This document shows, in pieces, positions 56,993 to 64,000 of a stretch of 64,000 bases of DNA. A program made the position numbers and the translations under genes. The notes below the pieces were generated by a model. The model saw only the letters and a program-made list of their open reading frames with translations. It was not told the DNA's origin and did no database searches. Numbering within the stretch: the first letter of the stretch is position 1; every line of letters starts with the position of its first letter. Source of the stretch: Microlunatus capsulatus (GTDB lineage: Bacteria; Actinomycetota; Actinomycetes; Propionibacteriales; Propionibacteriaceae); NCBI RefSeq assembly GCF_017876495.1, contig NZ_JAGIOB010000001.1:3658001-3722000 (forward strand). The letters run 5' to 3'.

Positions 56993-58174
56993 GTGGACCC
57001 CACGACCCTGATCGTCAGCCTCGTCATCGCGCTGGCGGCGATCTTCATCCTCGCCAACTCGATCAAGATCATCCGCCAGCAGCGGGTGGGCGTGGTCGAG
57101 CGGCTGGGCAAGTTCAACCGCACCCTGGAGTCCGGTCCGCACCTGCTGGTGCCGGTGCTCGACAAGGTGCGCATCAACCTCGACATGCGCGAGACCGTCG
57201 TCCCGTTCCCGCCGCAGGGCGTGATCACCGAGGACAACCTGATGGTGAGCATCGACTCGGTCATCTACTTCCAGGTGATCGACCCGGTCCGCGCCGCCTA
57301 CGAGGCGCAGGACTACATCAAGGCGATCGAGCAGCTGACCATGACCACGCTGCGCAACATCATCGGCGGGCTCGACCTCGAGCAGACCCTGACCAGCCGC
57401 GAGGAGATCAACCAGAAGCTGCGCCTCGTCCTCGACGAGGCCACCGGCAAGTGGGGGATCAAGGTCAACCGCGTCGAGCTGCGGGCCATCGAGCCGCCCG
57501 CCACCATCCGCGACGCCATGGAGAAGGGTGCCCGCGCCGAGCGCGACAAGCGCGCCTCGATCCTCATCGCCGAGGGCCAGCGCCAGTCGCAGATCCTCGC
57601 CGCCGGCGGTGAGAAGGAGTCCGCGATCCTGCGGGCCCAGGGTGACCGCGAGGCCGCCGTGCTGCGCGCGCAGGCCGACCGGCAGGCCCAGATGCTGCGG
57701 GCCGAGGGCGAGGCGCAGGCCATCAGCACCGTCTTCGGCGCGATCCACGCCGGCCAGCCCGACCAGGCGCTGCTGGCGTACCAGTACATGCAGATGCTGC
57801 CGAACCTGGCCAAGGGTGACGCCAACAAGGTCTGGATCGTGCCGAGCGAGCTGAACGACGCCCTCAAGGGCCTGGGCAGCGCTGTCGGCGAGATCACCTC
57901 CGGCATCCCGGCCAGCGCGAAGGGCGAGTTCAGCGCGCCGCCGAAGATCGACGTGCAGGCCGAGATCAGCAAGCAGAACGCGGCCGAGGCCGCCGCGTCC
58001 GAGCGGACCATGCAGGAGGCCATCGCAGCGGCCCAGCAGCTGGAGAAGGGCTCCGCCGCGGGCAAGCCGGCCCTGTCCACCCGGCCCGAGGCCATCGAGG
58101 CGGCCACCAGCGGCTTCGAGAAGCCGGCCGCCGAGGACAGCGTCCCGGCCGGGCCGGAGCCCGAGCTGCGCTAG
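56993..58174 (+). CDS. SPFH/Band-7 protein (stomatin/QmcA type)
   Basis: A 393-residue protein: one N-terminal membrane helix (6-24), the Band-7 domain (about 28-185; VGVVERLGKFNRTLESGPHLLVP shortened, VVPFPPQGVITEDNLMVSID, WGIKVNRVELRAIEPP), a coiled coil of AEGQRQSQILAAGGEKES type, and a disordered Ala/Pro tail of about 90 residues. Together with the adjacent NfeD it forms the classic stomatin-NfeD operon, implicated in membrane-domain organisation and protease control. The GTG has AGGAGG ten bases upstream. Confidence 0.93.
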   Translation: MDPTTLIVSLVIALAAIFILANSIKIIRQQRVGVVERLGKFNRTLESGPHLLVPVLDKVRINLDMRETVVPFPPQGVITEDNLMVSIDSVIYFQVIDPVRAAYEAQDYIKAIEQLTMTTLRNIIGGLDLEQTLTSREEINQKLRLVLDEATGKWGIKVNRVELRAIEPPATIRDAMEKGARAERDKRASILIAEGQRQSQILAAGGEKESAILRAQGDREAAVLRAQADRQAQMLRAEGEAQAISTVFGAIHAGQPDQALLAYQYMQMLPNLAKGDANKVWIVPSELNDALKGLGSAVGEITSGIPASAKGEFSAPPKIDVQAEISKQNAAEAAASERTMQEAIAAAQQLEKGSAAGKPALSTRPEAIEAATSGFEKPAAEDSVPAGPEPELR

Positions 58175-58936
58175 GTGGAGTGGTGGCAGCTGCTGCTCGT
58201 CGCCCTCGTCGGGGCGGCGGCCGGCCTCATCAACACGGTGGTCGGCAGCGGCACCCTCATCACCTTCCCCACCCTGCTGGCCCTCGGCATGCCGCCGGTG
58301 CTGGCGAACGTCTCGAACTGCATCGGCCTGGCCCCGGGCTCCTTCGCCGGGGCCCTGGCCGGCCGCCAGGAGCTGGTCGGGCAGCGGGCGCGGGTGCTGC
58401 GCTACGGCTCGGCCTCGCTGCTCGGCGCGGTCGTCGGCGCCCTGCTGCTGCTGCGGCTGCCGTCGGCGGCCTTCGACGCCATCGTCCCCGTCCTCATCGG
58501 GATCGGGCTGGTGCTCGTGGTCGTCGGGCCGGCCCTGTCGCGCCGGGTGGCGGCGCGGCGTGAGCGTCTCGGCCAGACCGCCGACGGGCGCGGCCCGCTG
58601 TGGCTGTGGCCCGTGGTCGTGGTCACGGGCGCCTACGGCGGCTACTTCGGCGCCGCCTAGGGCGTCCTGGTCATCGCGGTCATGGGCGTGGCGCTCAGCG
58701 AGACGCTGGCGCGGGTCAACGCCCTGAAGAACGTGCTGACCGGGATCGCCAACGGCGTCGCCGGGGTGGTGTTCATCCTGATCTCCGAGGTCGACTGGAC
58801 CGTCGTCGCGCTGCTCGCCGTCGGCTCGGTGCTCGGCGCCCAGGTCGGGGCGCGGGTGGGCCGCCGGCTGCCGCCGAAGGTCTACCGCGTGGTGATCGTC
58901 GTCGGCCTCGCGGCGATCGTCAACCTGCTGCGCTGA
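58175..58936 (+). pseudogene. TauE/SafE-family sulfite exporter, interrupted by an in-frame TAG
   Basis: The frame reads as a normal TauE/SafE permease: NTVVGSGTLITFPTLLALG and ANVSNCIGLAPGSFAG in the first half, and VMGVALSETLARVNALKNVL and VLGAQVGARVGRRLPPKVYRV in the second. It is split by a TAG at 58658-58660 in the same frame. The stop replaces the glutamine of the conserved FGAAQG motif, so a single CAG to TAG change accounts for it; there is no frameshift. Read through, the protein would have about 253 residues, the family norm. Either the gene is a recent nonsense pseudogene or the base is a sequencing error. The GTG abuts the previous stop. Confidence 0.88.
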
Positions 58937-59465
58937 CCGCCAGGGCCAGCACCTCCGCGCCGGGCAGCCGGGCCAGGTCCTCGCCGCGGACGGCGAGCTT
59001 GCCGCCCCGGGTGCCGCTGCCGACCACCACCCAGCCGGCCCCGGCGACGCCGGCGTCGACCAGCAGCGGCCAGTCCGCCGGCAGGCCGACCGGGGTGATC
59101 CCGCCGTGGGCCATGCCGGTGCGGCTCACCGCCTCCTCCATCGGCGCGAAGGAGATCTTGCGGACGTCGAGGTGCCGGCGGACCACCTTGTTGACGTCGG
59201 CCCGGTCGGTGGCCAGCACCAGGCATGCGGCCAGCGTCGTCTCCTCGCCCCGCCGGCCCGCGACGACGACGCAGTTGGCCGAGGCGGCCAGCGGTACGTC
59301 GTAGGTGGCGCAGAAGGCGGCGGTGTCGGCGAGGTCGGCGTCGATCGGGGCCACGAACCAGCCGGGCCCGGCGTCCGCGAGCGCCGCGGCCACCGGGGCG
59401 GCGAGCAGGTCGGGCCGGTCGAGGGCCGGGCGCCAGTCGAGGGTGCCGAGAGCGGGGCTGTCCAC
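58920..59465 (-). CDS. YbaK/EbsC-family (aminoacyl-tRNA deacylase-like) protein
   Basis: A 181-residue protein with the YbaK fold: CVVVAGRRGEETTLAACLVLATDRADV, the conserved lysine in ADVNKVVRRHL, RKISFAPMEEAVSRTGMAHGGITPVGLP, and VVGSGTRGGKLAV at the end. Family members hydrolyse mischarged Cys-tRNA or Ala-tRNA in trans. The GTG is six bases after TAGGCT. Its 3' end overlaps the convergent TauE/SafE frame by 17 bases. Confidence 0.87.
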   Translation of the reverse strand: MDSPALGTLDWRPALDRPDLLAAPVAAALADAGPGWFVAPIDADLADTAAFCATYDVPLAASANCVVVAGRRGEETTLAACLVLATDRADVNKVVRRHLDVRKISFAPMEEAVSRTGMAHGGITPVGLPADWPLLVDAGVAGAGWVVVGSGTRGGKLAVRGEDLARLPGAEVLALAVSAAG

Positions 59466-59491
59466 GGGGCCAGCCTAGGCAGGCCCGCCGC

Positions 59492-60049
59492 TCAGGTGAG
59501 GACCAGGACGGTGCCGGCGCAGACCGCGGCCCAGCCCAGGCTGGTGAAGGTGCCGACGATGAAGCGCTCGACGGCGCCGGTGGCCGGGCTGGCCCGCAGC
59601 TCGGGGTAGCGCGCGAACGCCTTGACGGCCACGACCGCGGCCAGCCCCGCCGGCCAGCCGGCGACGACCACCGCGGTCAGCGCCAGCCGTTCGAGCGCGC
59701 CGATCCAGGTGCCGCCGCGCAGGACGGTGCGCTGCACCCGCGGGCCGCCGGTCCGGGTGGAGGCGTCGGCCAGCGCCAGCACGCAGCTGGTCACCACCCC
59801 GCCGCACAGCAGCGAGGCGGCGCAGGCGAGGACGACCGCGAACCACGACCACGGGGCGGGCAGCGGGCTGCCCAGCGCCCCGAGCAGGGCGACGGCCCCG
59901 GTGCCCAGCACCTCCGCGGCCAGCACGCCCACCAGGGCCGGCGTCCGGGTCAGCCGGGGCCGGCGGCGCCCCGGGTCCCGCCAGGCGAGGACGCTGAGCG
60001 CGGTCAGCACCAGCCAGAGCAGGGCGGCCAGCCCGGTCAGCAGCGTCAC
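59492..60049 (-). CDS. Conserved membrane protein coupled to SatD
   Basis: A 185-residue protein with about five membrane helices (residues 1-20, 38-60, 68-92, 112-135 and 160-185). The segment VAVKAFARYPELRASPATGAVERFIVGTFTSLG is recognisable in part from membrane proteins that accompany SatD-like regulators. No catalytic motif. Its GTG overlaps the stop of the SatD gene (GTGA), so the two are translated together. Function unknown. Confidence 0.72.
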   Translation of the reverse strand: MTLLTGLAALLWLVLTALSVLAWRDPGRRRPRLTRTPALVGVLAAEVLGTGAVALLGALGSPLPAPWSWFAVVLACAASLLCGGVVTSCVLALADASTRTGGPRVQRTVLRGGTWIGALERLALTAVVVAGWPAGLAAVVAVKAFARYPELRASPATGAVERFIVGTFTSLGWAAVCAGTVLVLT

Positions 60050-60648
60050 GGCCGGCCGCCGGCGACGACTTCAGCCCGGGCCAGCAGCCGCGCCAGGGTG
60101 GGCAGCGTCCGCTGCTCCAGCGCCCAGCCCGCGGCCCGCAGCCGCTGGCCGACGGCCTGCCGGGTGACGCCGAGGCGCTCGGCGACCTCGGCCTGCTGGC
60201 CGCTGGCCGCCATCGCGTCGACCGCCTCCCAGCCGGCGTCGGTCCGGCGCTCGCGGAGGTCGGCGAGGAGCTGCAGCACGACGGCCGCGTCCTCGGCCTC
60301 GGCGGGCGCGTCCGGGGCGACGACGTGCACGAGGCCCGGCGCCCGCTTGGCGAGCTCGACGGCGCGGCGGGCGGCGAGGAACGCCGTCCCGCGGGCCGCC
60401 CGGGGGTCGTCGGGCAACGGCTCCTCCACGGCGCCGATGCCGAGGCCGACGTGCCAGGTCCTGCTGCGCATGAGCGTCAGGATGGCATCGACCACCGACA
60501 CCGGGTCCTCCAGCACACCCTGGAACTCGTCCCCGACGGTGCGGGTGAACGGGAGCCGGGGGCGCAGCGGGGCCAGGGCCTCCGTCGTCGACGGCACGAG
60601 GTCGGGATGACGGCGGGAGCCGGCCTGGTCGACGGTGAGCACGAACAC
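60046..60648 (-). CDS. SatD-family protein with helix-turn-helix
   Basis: A 200-residue protein. The N-terminal 130 residues match the SatD domain (VLTVDQAGSRR, FTRTVGDEFQGVL, WHVGLGIGAVEEPLP); the C-terminal part has an HTH (AEVAERLGVTRQAVGQRLRAAGW). SatD proteins are thought to be regulatory; the target is unknown. The GTG is six bases after TAGACT, a leaderless start. It is first in a two-gene unit with the membrane protein. Confidence 0.8.
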   Translation of the reverse strand: MFVLTVDQAGSRRHPDLVPSTTEALAPLRPRLPFTRTVGDEFQGVLEDPVSVVDAILTLMRSRTWHVGLGIGAVEEPLPDDPRAARGTAFLAARRAVELAKRAPGLVHVVAPDAPAEAEDAAVVLQLLADLRERRTDAGWEAVDAMAASGQQAEVAERLGVTRQAVGQRLRAAGWALEQRTLPTLARLLARAEVVAGGRP

Positions 60649-60748
60649 CGGGCAAGTCTAGAGCCTTGCGCACGCACGACGAAAGACTTCAGGCTTGACG
60701 GGCCTGGACGGCGGCCCGAGCGGCGGGGGCGTGGGTCATCATGGACCT

Positions 60749-61234
60749 GTGGACAGCGACGGCGGGCTCGCGGCCCCCTACCTGACCGGCCTGCGGCTGA
60801 CCGGCCGGCGGGTCGTCGTGGTGGGCGGCGGCCAGGTCGCCAGCCGGCGGCTGCCCCGGCTGGTCGAGGCCGGTGCCCGCGTCTGCGTCGTGGCCCCGAC
60901 CGTCAGCCCCGCCCTGGCCCGGGCCGCCGAGGCGGGGGAGCTGACGTGGTGGCCGCGGACCTTCCGCACCGGCGACCTCGAGGGGGCCTGGTACGTGCTC
61001 GCCGCCACCGACGACGCGGAGGCCAACCGGGCCGTCTCGGCCGAGGCGGAGCGGCTGCGGGTGTTCTGCGTCCGGGCCGACCGCGCCGAGGAGGCCACGG
61101 CCTGGACCCCGGCCACCGGCGAGGTCGACGGCGTGCAGGTCGCCGTGCTCGCGGGCCGGCGCCCGCGCGAGGCGGCCAGGGTCCGCGACCTGCTCGTCGG
61201 GGTGCTGGACCGGCTCCGGCGACGGGCGGCCTGA
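60749..61234 (+). CDS. Precorrin-2 dehydrogenase / sirohydrochlorin ferrochelatase (CysG N-terminal type)
   Basis: A 161-residue NAD-binding protein equivalent to the first domain of CysG: LRLTGRRVVVVGGGQVASRR, VCVVAPTVSP, GAWYVLAATDDAEANRAV. It oxidises precorrin-2 to sirohydrochlorin and may insert iron, giving siroheme for sulfite or nitrite reductase. The dimerisation and methyltransferase domains of full CysG are absent. The GTG at 60749 is chosen to match the family N-terminus; an upstream in-frame start at 60695 would add 18 residues. Confidence 0.85.
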   Translation: MDSDGGLAAPYLTGLRLTGRRVVVVGGGQVASRRLPRLVEAGARVCVVAPTVSPALARAAEAGELTWWPRTFRTGDLEGAWYVLAATDDAEANRAVSAEAERLRVFCVRADRAEEATAWTPATGEVDGVQVAVLAGRRPREAARVRDLLVGVLDRLRRRAA

Positions 61235-61235
61235 G

Positions 61236-62114
61236 GTGCCGCTCGTCCCCGTCGAGCGCGCCGACGACGACCGGCTGGCCGACTACGTCCGGCTGCGCGA
61301 GACGTCGCTGCGCCGCTCGCTCGAGTCCGCGCAGGGGCTGTTCATCGCCGAGGGGGAGAAGGTCATCCGGCGGGCCGTCGAGGCCGGCTACCGGCCGCGG
61401 TCCTTCCTGCTGGCGCCGCGCTGGCTGGACAGCCTGCAGGACGTCCTGGAGCGCTGGCCGGACGTGCCGGTGCACGTGGTCAGCGAGCAGCTGGCCGAGG
61501 AGGTCACCGGCTTCCACGTGCACCGCGGGGCGCTGGCGTCGCTGCACCGCGAGCAGCGGCACGACGTCGCCGACCTGCTGGCCCGCGAGCGGCTGGTCGT
61601 CTGCGAGGACGTCGTCGACCACACCAACGTCGGGGCCCTGCTCCGCAACGCCGCCGGCCTCGGCTGGGACGGCGTCCTGCTCTCACCGCGGGCGGCGGAC
61701 CCGCTCTACCGGCGCGCCGTCAAGGTCAGCATGGGGGCCGTCTTCTCGTTGCCCTGGGCGCGGCTGCCCGACTGGCACGCCGCTCCGGCGCAGCTGGCCG
61801 ACGCCGGCTTCACCACGCTCGCGCTGACCCTGGCGCCCGACGCCGTCGACCTCGCCGAGGTGGCCGCCGACCTGGCCCGGACGCCGCGGAAGGTCGCGGT
61901 GCTGCTGGGCACCGAGGGCGCCGGGCTGTCGGAGCGCTGGAGCAGCCAGGCCACCACCCGCGTCACCATCCCGATGGCCGCGGGCATCGACTCGCTCAAC
62001 GTCGCCGCGGCCGCGGCGATCGCCTGCTACGTGCTGGGCCAGGGCCCGCGTCAGTCCTCGTCGTCCTCGTCGTCGTCGCGCACCCGCGGCGAGACCGGCC
62101 AGTCGTCGGGGTAG
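61236..62114 (+). CDS. TrmH-family (SpoU) RNA 2'-O-methyltransferase
   Basis: A 292-residue enzyme with an N-terminal substrate-binding domain (FIAEGEKVIRRAVEAGYRPRS) and the SPOUT knot: VCEDVVDHTNVGALLRNAAG (motif 1), VAVLLGTEGAGLS (motif 2) and TIPMAAGIDSLNVAAAAAI (motif 3). It methylates ribose in tRNA or rRNA; the site is unknown. It ends in a run of eight serines and a Thr/Gly tail whose DNA also encodes, antisense, the acidic tail of peptide deformylase. The GTG follows the previous TGA by one base. Confidence 0.92.
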   Translation: MPLVPVERADDDRLADYVRLRETSLRRSLESAQGLFIAEGEKVIRRAVEAGYRPRSFLLAPRWLDSLQDVLERWPDVPVHVVSEQLAEEVTGFHVHRGALASLHREQRHDVADLLARERLVVCEDVVDHTNVGALLRNAAGLGWDGVLLSPRAADPLYRRAVKVSMGAVFSLPWARLPDWHAAPAQLADAGFTTLALTLAPDAVDLAEVAADLARTPRKVAVLLGTEGAGLSERWSSQATTRVTIPMAAGIDSLNVAAAAAIACYVLGQGPRQSSSSSSSSRTRGETGQSSG

Positions 62115-62653
62115 CCGTCGGCGCGGTCCTCGTGCAGCCGGTACAGCTTCTTGCGGGCGCGGCCCGAGAGCCGGTCCCCGAAGACCGTGCCGTTGAGGTG
62201 GTCGGTCTCGTGCTGCAGGCAGCGCGACAGCAGCCCGGTGCCGGTGACCTCGACCGGGTTCCCCTCGACGTCCTGACCGCGGCAGACGGCGTGGTCGGGC
62301 CGGGCCAGCTCGATGTAGGCGCCCGGCAGGGACAGGCAGCCCTCGTCGGCGGCCTCGAGCACGCGGTCCTTGCCCTCGGGCAGCTCGACGACCGGGTTGC
62401 AGATGACCCCGGAGTGCCGGACGTGGTCGTCGTCGGGGCAGTCGAACACGAACACCGCCAGGTCGACGCCGACCTGGGTGGCGGCCAGCCCGACCCCCTC
62501 CGCGGCGTACATGGTGGCGAACATGTCGGCCACCAGGCTCTGGAGGCGGTCGTCGAACTCGGTCACCGGCCGGGTGCGCGCGTGCATGACGGGCTCACCC
62601 CACCGGGCGATCGGCAGCACGGTGCCGCCGGTCGTCACGTCGGTAGTGGTCAC
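62051..62653 (-). CDS. def: Peptide deformylase
   Basis: A 200-residue metalloenzyme removing the N-formyl group from nascent proteins. All three motifs are present: GVGLAATQVG, EGCLSLPG (metal-binding Cys) and the HExxH-type QHETDHLNG. An added C-terminal acidic run (RDDDEDDED) overlaps the convergent TrmH gene by 64 bases. The GTG is six bases after a TAACCT -10 box. The enzyme is normally essential; another copy may exist elsewhere. Confidence 0.96.
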   Translation of the reverse strand: MTTTDVTTGGTVLPIARWGEPVMHARTRPVTEFDDRLQSLVADMFATMYAAEGVGLAATQVGVDLAVFVFDCPDDDHVRHSGVICNPVVELPEGKDRVLEAADEGCLSLPGAYIELARPDHAVCRGQDVEGNPVEVTGTGLLSRCLQHETDHLNGTVFGDRLSGRARKKLYRLHEDRADGYPDDWPVSPRVRDDDEDDED

Positions 62654-62662
62654 CGGCCCAGG

Positions 62663-63745
62663 TTATCCATCGACGCCCGCGGGTCCCAGCAGGATGCAGG
62701 CCGGCGCCGGGGTGGCGAGGAGGAGGACCGGCTCGCCCTCGCCGTCCCCACCGCCGTCGCCCCCGCCGTCGTCACCGCCGCGGCGCAGCACGGTGACGAC
62801 GTCGTCGGTCTGGTTCGCCACCCACAGCAGGTCGTCGCTGACGACGAGGTCCCGGGGCCAGCGGCCGCCGCCCGAGCGCTCCTCGAGCAGTCGCAGCGTG
62901 CCGGCCTCGGCGTCCAGCGCGAACGTCGCGACGGTGCCCGGTCCGCGGTTGGCCACCAGCACGGTGTCGCCATCGGCGCGCAGGGCGGACGGGTAGAGCT
63001 CGCCGTCGCCGGTGGTGGCCGTGCAGGGCACCCGGTCCACCTCGGTCCAGCCGCCGTCGGAGGCGCGACGGCCCAGCCAGAGCTCCCCGCTGAGCTCGGT
63101 GGCGACGACGAGGTGGTCCCCGAGCACGACGAGGTGCCGAGGTCCCGAGCCGGCCGGCAGCGGCACGGCGGGGCCGGCCTCCTGGAGGTCGCCGTCGGCC
63201 CCGACGCGGAGCCGGAGGACCTGGTCGGTGCCGAGGTCGGCCACCAGCACCTCGTCGCCGTCGACGACGACCTGGTGCGCGTGCGGGCTCTCCTGCCGCT
63301 CGGCGTCGGGCCCGGAGCCCTCGGAGCGCCAGAAGCCGGTCCGCGCGGCGAGCCGGCCGTCGTCACCGACGGGGACGCAGCACACGGTGCCCGAGCCGTA
63401 GTCGGCCACCAGCACGTGCCGGCCGTCGGCGGTGAGGGCGACGTGGCAGCTCCCGCTGCCGCCGGTGGCCTGCGTGGAGAGCAGGGTCAGCCCGCCGTCG
63501 TCCTCCAGCCGCACGCTGCTCACCTGGCCGTCCTCGGCCTCGCCGACCACGAACAGCCAGGGCTGTTCGGGGTGGGCCACGAGGTAGGTGGGGCTCGGCA
63601 GCGCCAGGGAGCCGACGACGGCCAGCCCGTCGCCGTCCGGGCCGGGGCGCAGCGAGGTGAGCCCGACGGCGTCCCCGTCCGGCCCGGGGGTGTAGCCGCC
63701 GATGACGACCTGACCGGGGAGCGTGGTCCCCACCGCGGGCTGCAT
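62663..63745 (-). CDS. Lactonase family beta-propeller protein (Pgl-like)
   Basis: A 360-residue seven-bladed propeller of the YbhE/cyclic-lactonase type: SPTYLVAHPEQPWLFVVGE, GGSGSCHVALTADGRHVLVADYGSG, ESPHAHQVVVDGDEVLVADLG, GSGPRHLVV, YPSALRADGDTVLVANRG and WPRDLVVSDDLLWVANQ. Members act as 6-phosphogluconolactonases or are of unknown lactone specificity. A Gly/Asp-rich loop (GGDDGGGDGGGDGEG) interrupts the last blade. The stop lies ten bases from the deformylase start on the same strand. Confidence 0.88.
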   Translation of the reverse strand: MQPAVGTTLPGQVVIGGYTPGPDGDAVGLTSLRPGPDGDGLAVVGSLALPSPTYLVAHPEQPWLFVVGEAEDGQVSSVRLEDDGGLTLLSTQATGGSGSCHVALTADGRHVLVADYGSGTVCCVPVGDDGRLAARTGFWRSEGSGPDAERQESPHAHQVVVDGDEVLVADLGTDQVLRLRVGADGDLQEAGPAVPLPAGSGPRHLVVLGDHLVVATELSGELWLGRRASDGGWTEVDRVPCTATTGDGELYPSALRADGDTVLVANRGPGTVATFALDAEAGTLRLLEERSGGGRWPRDLVVSDDLLWVANQTDDVVTVLRRGGDDGGGDGGGDGEGEPVLLLATPAPACILLGPAGVDG

Positions 63746-63850
63746 CGCCCCTGGATACCACAGCTCCTGCGCCGCACCGGGGGTCGCGGGTCCGCAGGGA
63801 CGGGCGGAGTGGCGGCTTGCCCGGACCGGCGGGCCGGGCGAGGGTGAGAC

Positions 63851-64000
63851 GTGACCACCCAGGACCCGAGCGCCGCCGACGGCGAGGAGCCCCTGGGCGC
63901 CGGGTTCCGCGCGCTGGTGGAGGACTACGGCCGCCACCTGCGGCTGCAGCGCGAGCTGTCCGCGCACACCGTCCGCGCCTACACCGGCGACGTCACCGGG
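63851..64000 (+). CDS. xerC: Tyrosine recombinase XerC, 5' end (truncated by window)
   Basis: Fifty codons from a GTG at 63851 to the window end. FRALVEDYGRHLRLQRELS and AHTVRAYTGDVTG match the N-terminal core-binding SAM-like domain of XerC/XerD recombinases; the catalytic domain is outside. A 16-residue acidic leader precedes the domain. XerC resolves chromosome dimers at dif. It could in principle be a mobile-element integrase, but the chromosomal neighbours favour XerC. Confidence 0.75.
   Translation, partial: MTTQDPSAADGEEPLGAGFRALVEDYGRHLRLQRELSAHTVRAYTGDVTG

Noticed and set aside
58658-58660. TAG read as pyrrolysine or programmed readthrough
   Set aside because: No pyl genes or stem-loop are seen, and the position corresponds to a conserved Gln codon one transition away from TAG.
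63851-64000. Phage integrase at the window end
   Set aside because: Only 50 codons are visible and they fit XerC; no att site, tRNA or phage genes adjoin.

Overview
The window is about 74% GC, with dense coding on both strands, many GTG starts and a TANNNT-type -10 box lying 6-7 nt upstream of numerous start codons. Together with SufR-type suf genes, a DevR/DevS-like pair, InhA-like FabI and the CtaA/CtaB/SURF1 oxidase-assembly genes this points to a high-GC Actinomycetota. The base composition and gene order would suit Geodermatophilaceae or a close relative, but that is inference. No tRNA, rRNA, CRISPR array, insertion sequence or prophage was found.

Layout. 1-4.6 kb: 3' end of ctaB, a 2H phosphoesterase, a LacI regulator, then araD-araA behind a LacI-type operator. 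No ribulokinase gene is present. 4.6-6.9 kb: an epimerase and a lipoprotein serpin on the minus strand. 7.0-8.6 kb: a retron. A 164-nt region bounded by a perfect 12-bp inverted repeat (a1/a2) and holding msr/msd-like hairpins precedes a reverse transcriptase of the myxobacterial Mx162 type. 8.6-9.0 kb: a guanidine exporter gene behind a guanidine-III riboswitch. 9-18.8 kb: a kinase-like protein, flotillin, a secreted protein, a membrane fatty acid desaturase, a histidine phosphatase, a serine hydrolase and a ctaA/ABC-transporter operon. 19-22 kb: DEAD-box helicase and ATP-dependent ligase. 22.2-29.5 kb: a complete suf operon, sufR-B-D-Rieske-C-S-U-T. 29.5-37 kb: ABC-F protein, HTH protein with a histone-like tail, RlmA-type methyltransferase, SURF1, FdhD and DoxX. 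37-39.5 kb: a DevS/DevR-like sensor pair. 39.7-42.5 kb: a large secreted beta-helix protein. 42.8-46.3 kb: moaA, DUF3099, fabG and fabI. 46.3-55.5 kb: a cyanophycin region with CphA, CphB and a CphA-like Mur ligase that lacks the ATP-grasp domain, interrupted by a YihY/holin/DUF3618/DUF4235 membrane cassette. 55.6-64 kb: ABC ATPase, NfeD/SPFH pair, a TauE/SafE gene broken by one TAG codon, YbaK, SatD, a precorrin-2 dehydrogenase, TrmH, Def, a lactonase and the start of xerC.

How the parts fit. Three themes recur. One is respiration and metal-cofactor biogenesis (CtaA, CtaB, SURF1, Suf, MoaA, FdhD). The second is envelope and lipid functions (desaturase, FabG/FabI, flotillin, SPFH/NfeD). The third is nitrogen storage and detoxification (cyanophycin synthesis and breakdown, guanidine export). 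The retron is the most distinctive accessory system: no known retron effector gene lies beside it, so its effector, if any, is either in the RT's own 150-residue N-terminal extension or encoded elsewhere. Protein functions are inferred from motifs and remembered family patterns; no database search was run.
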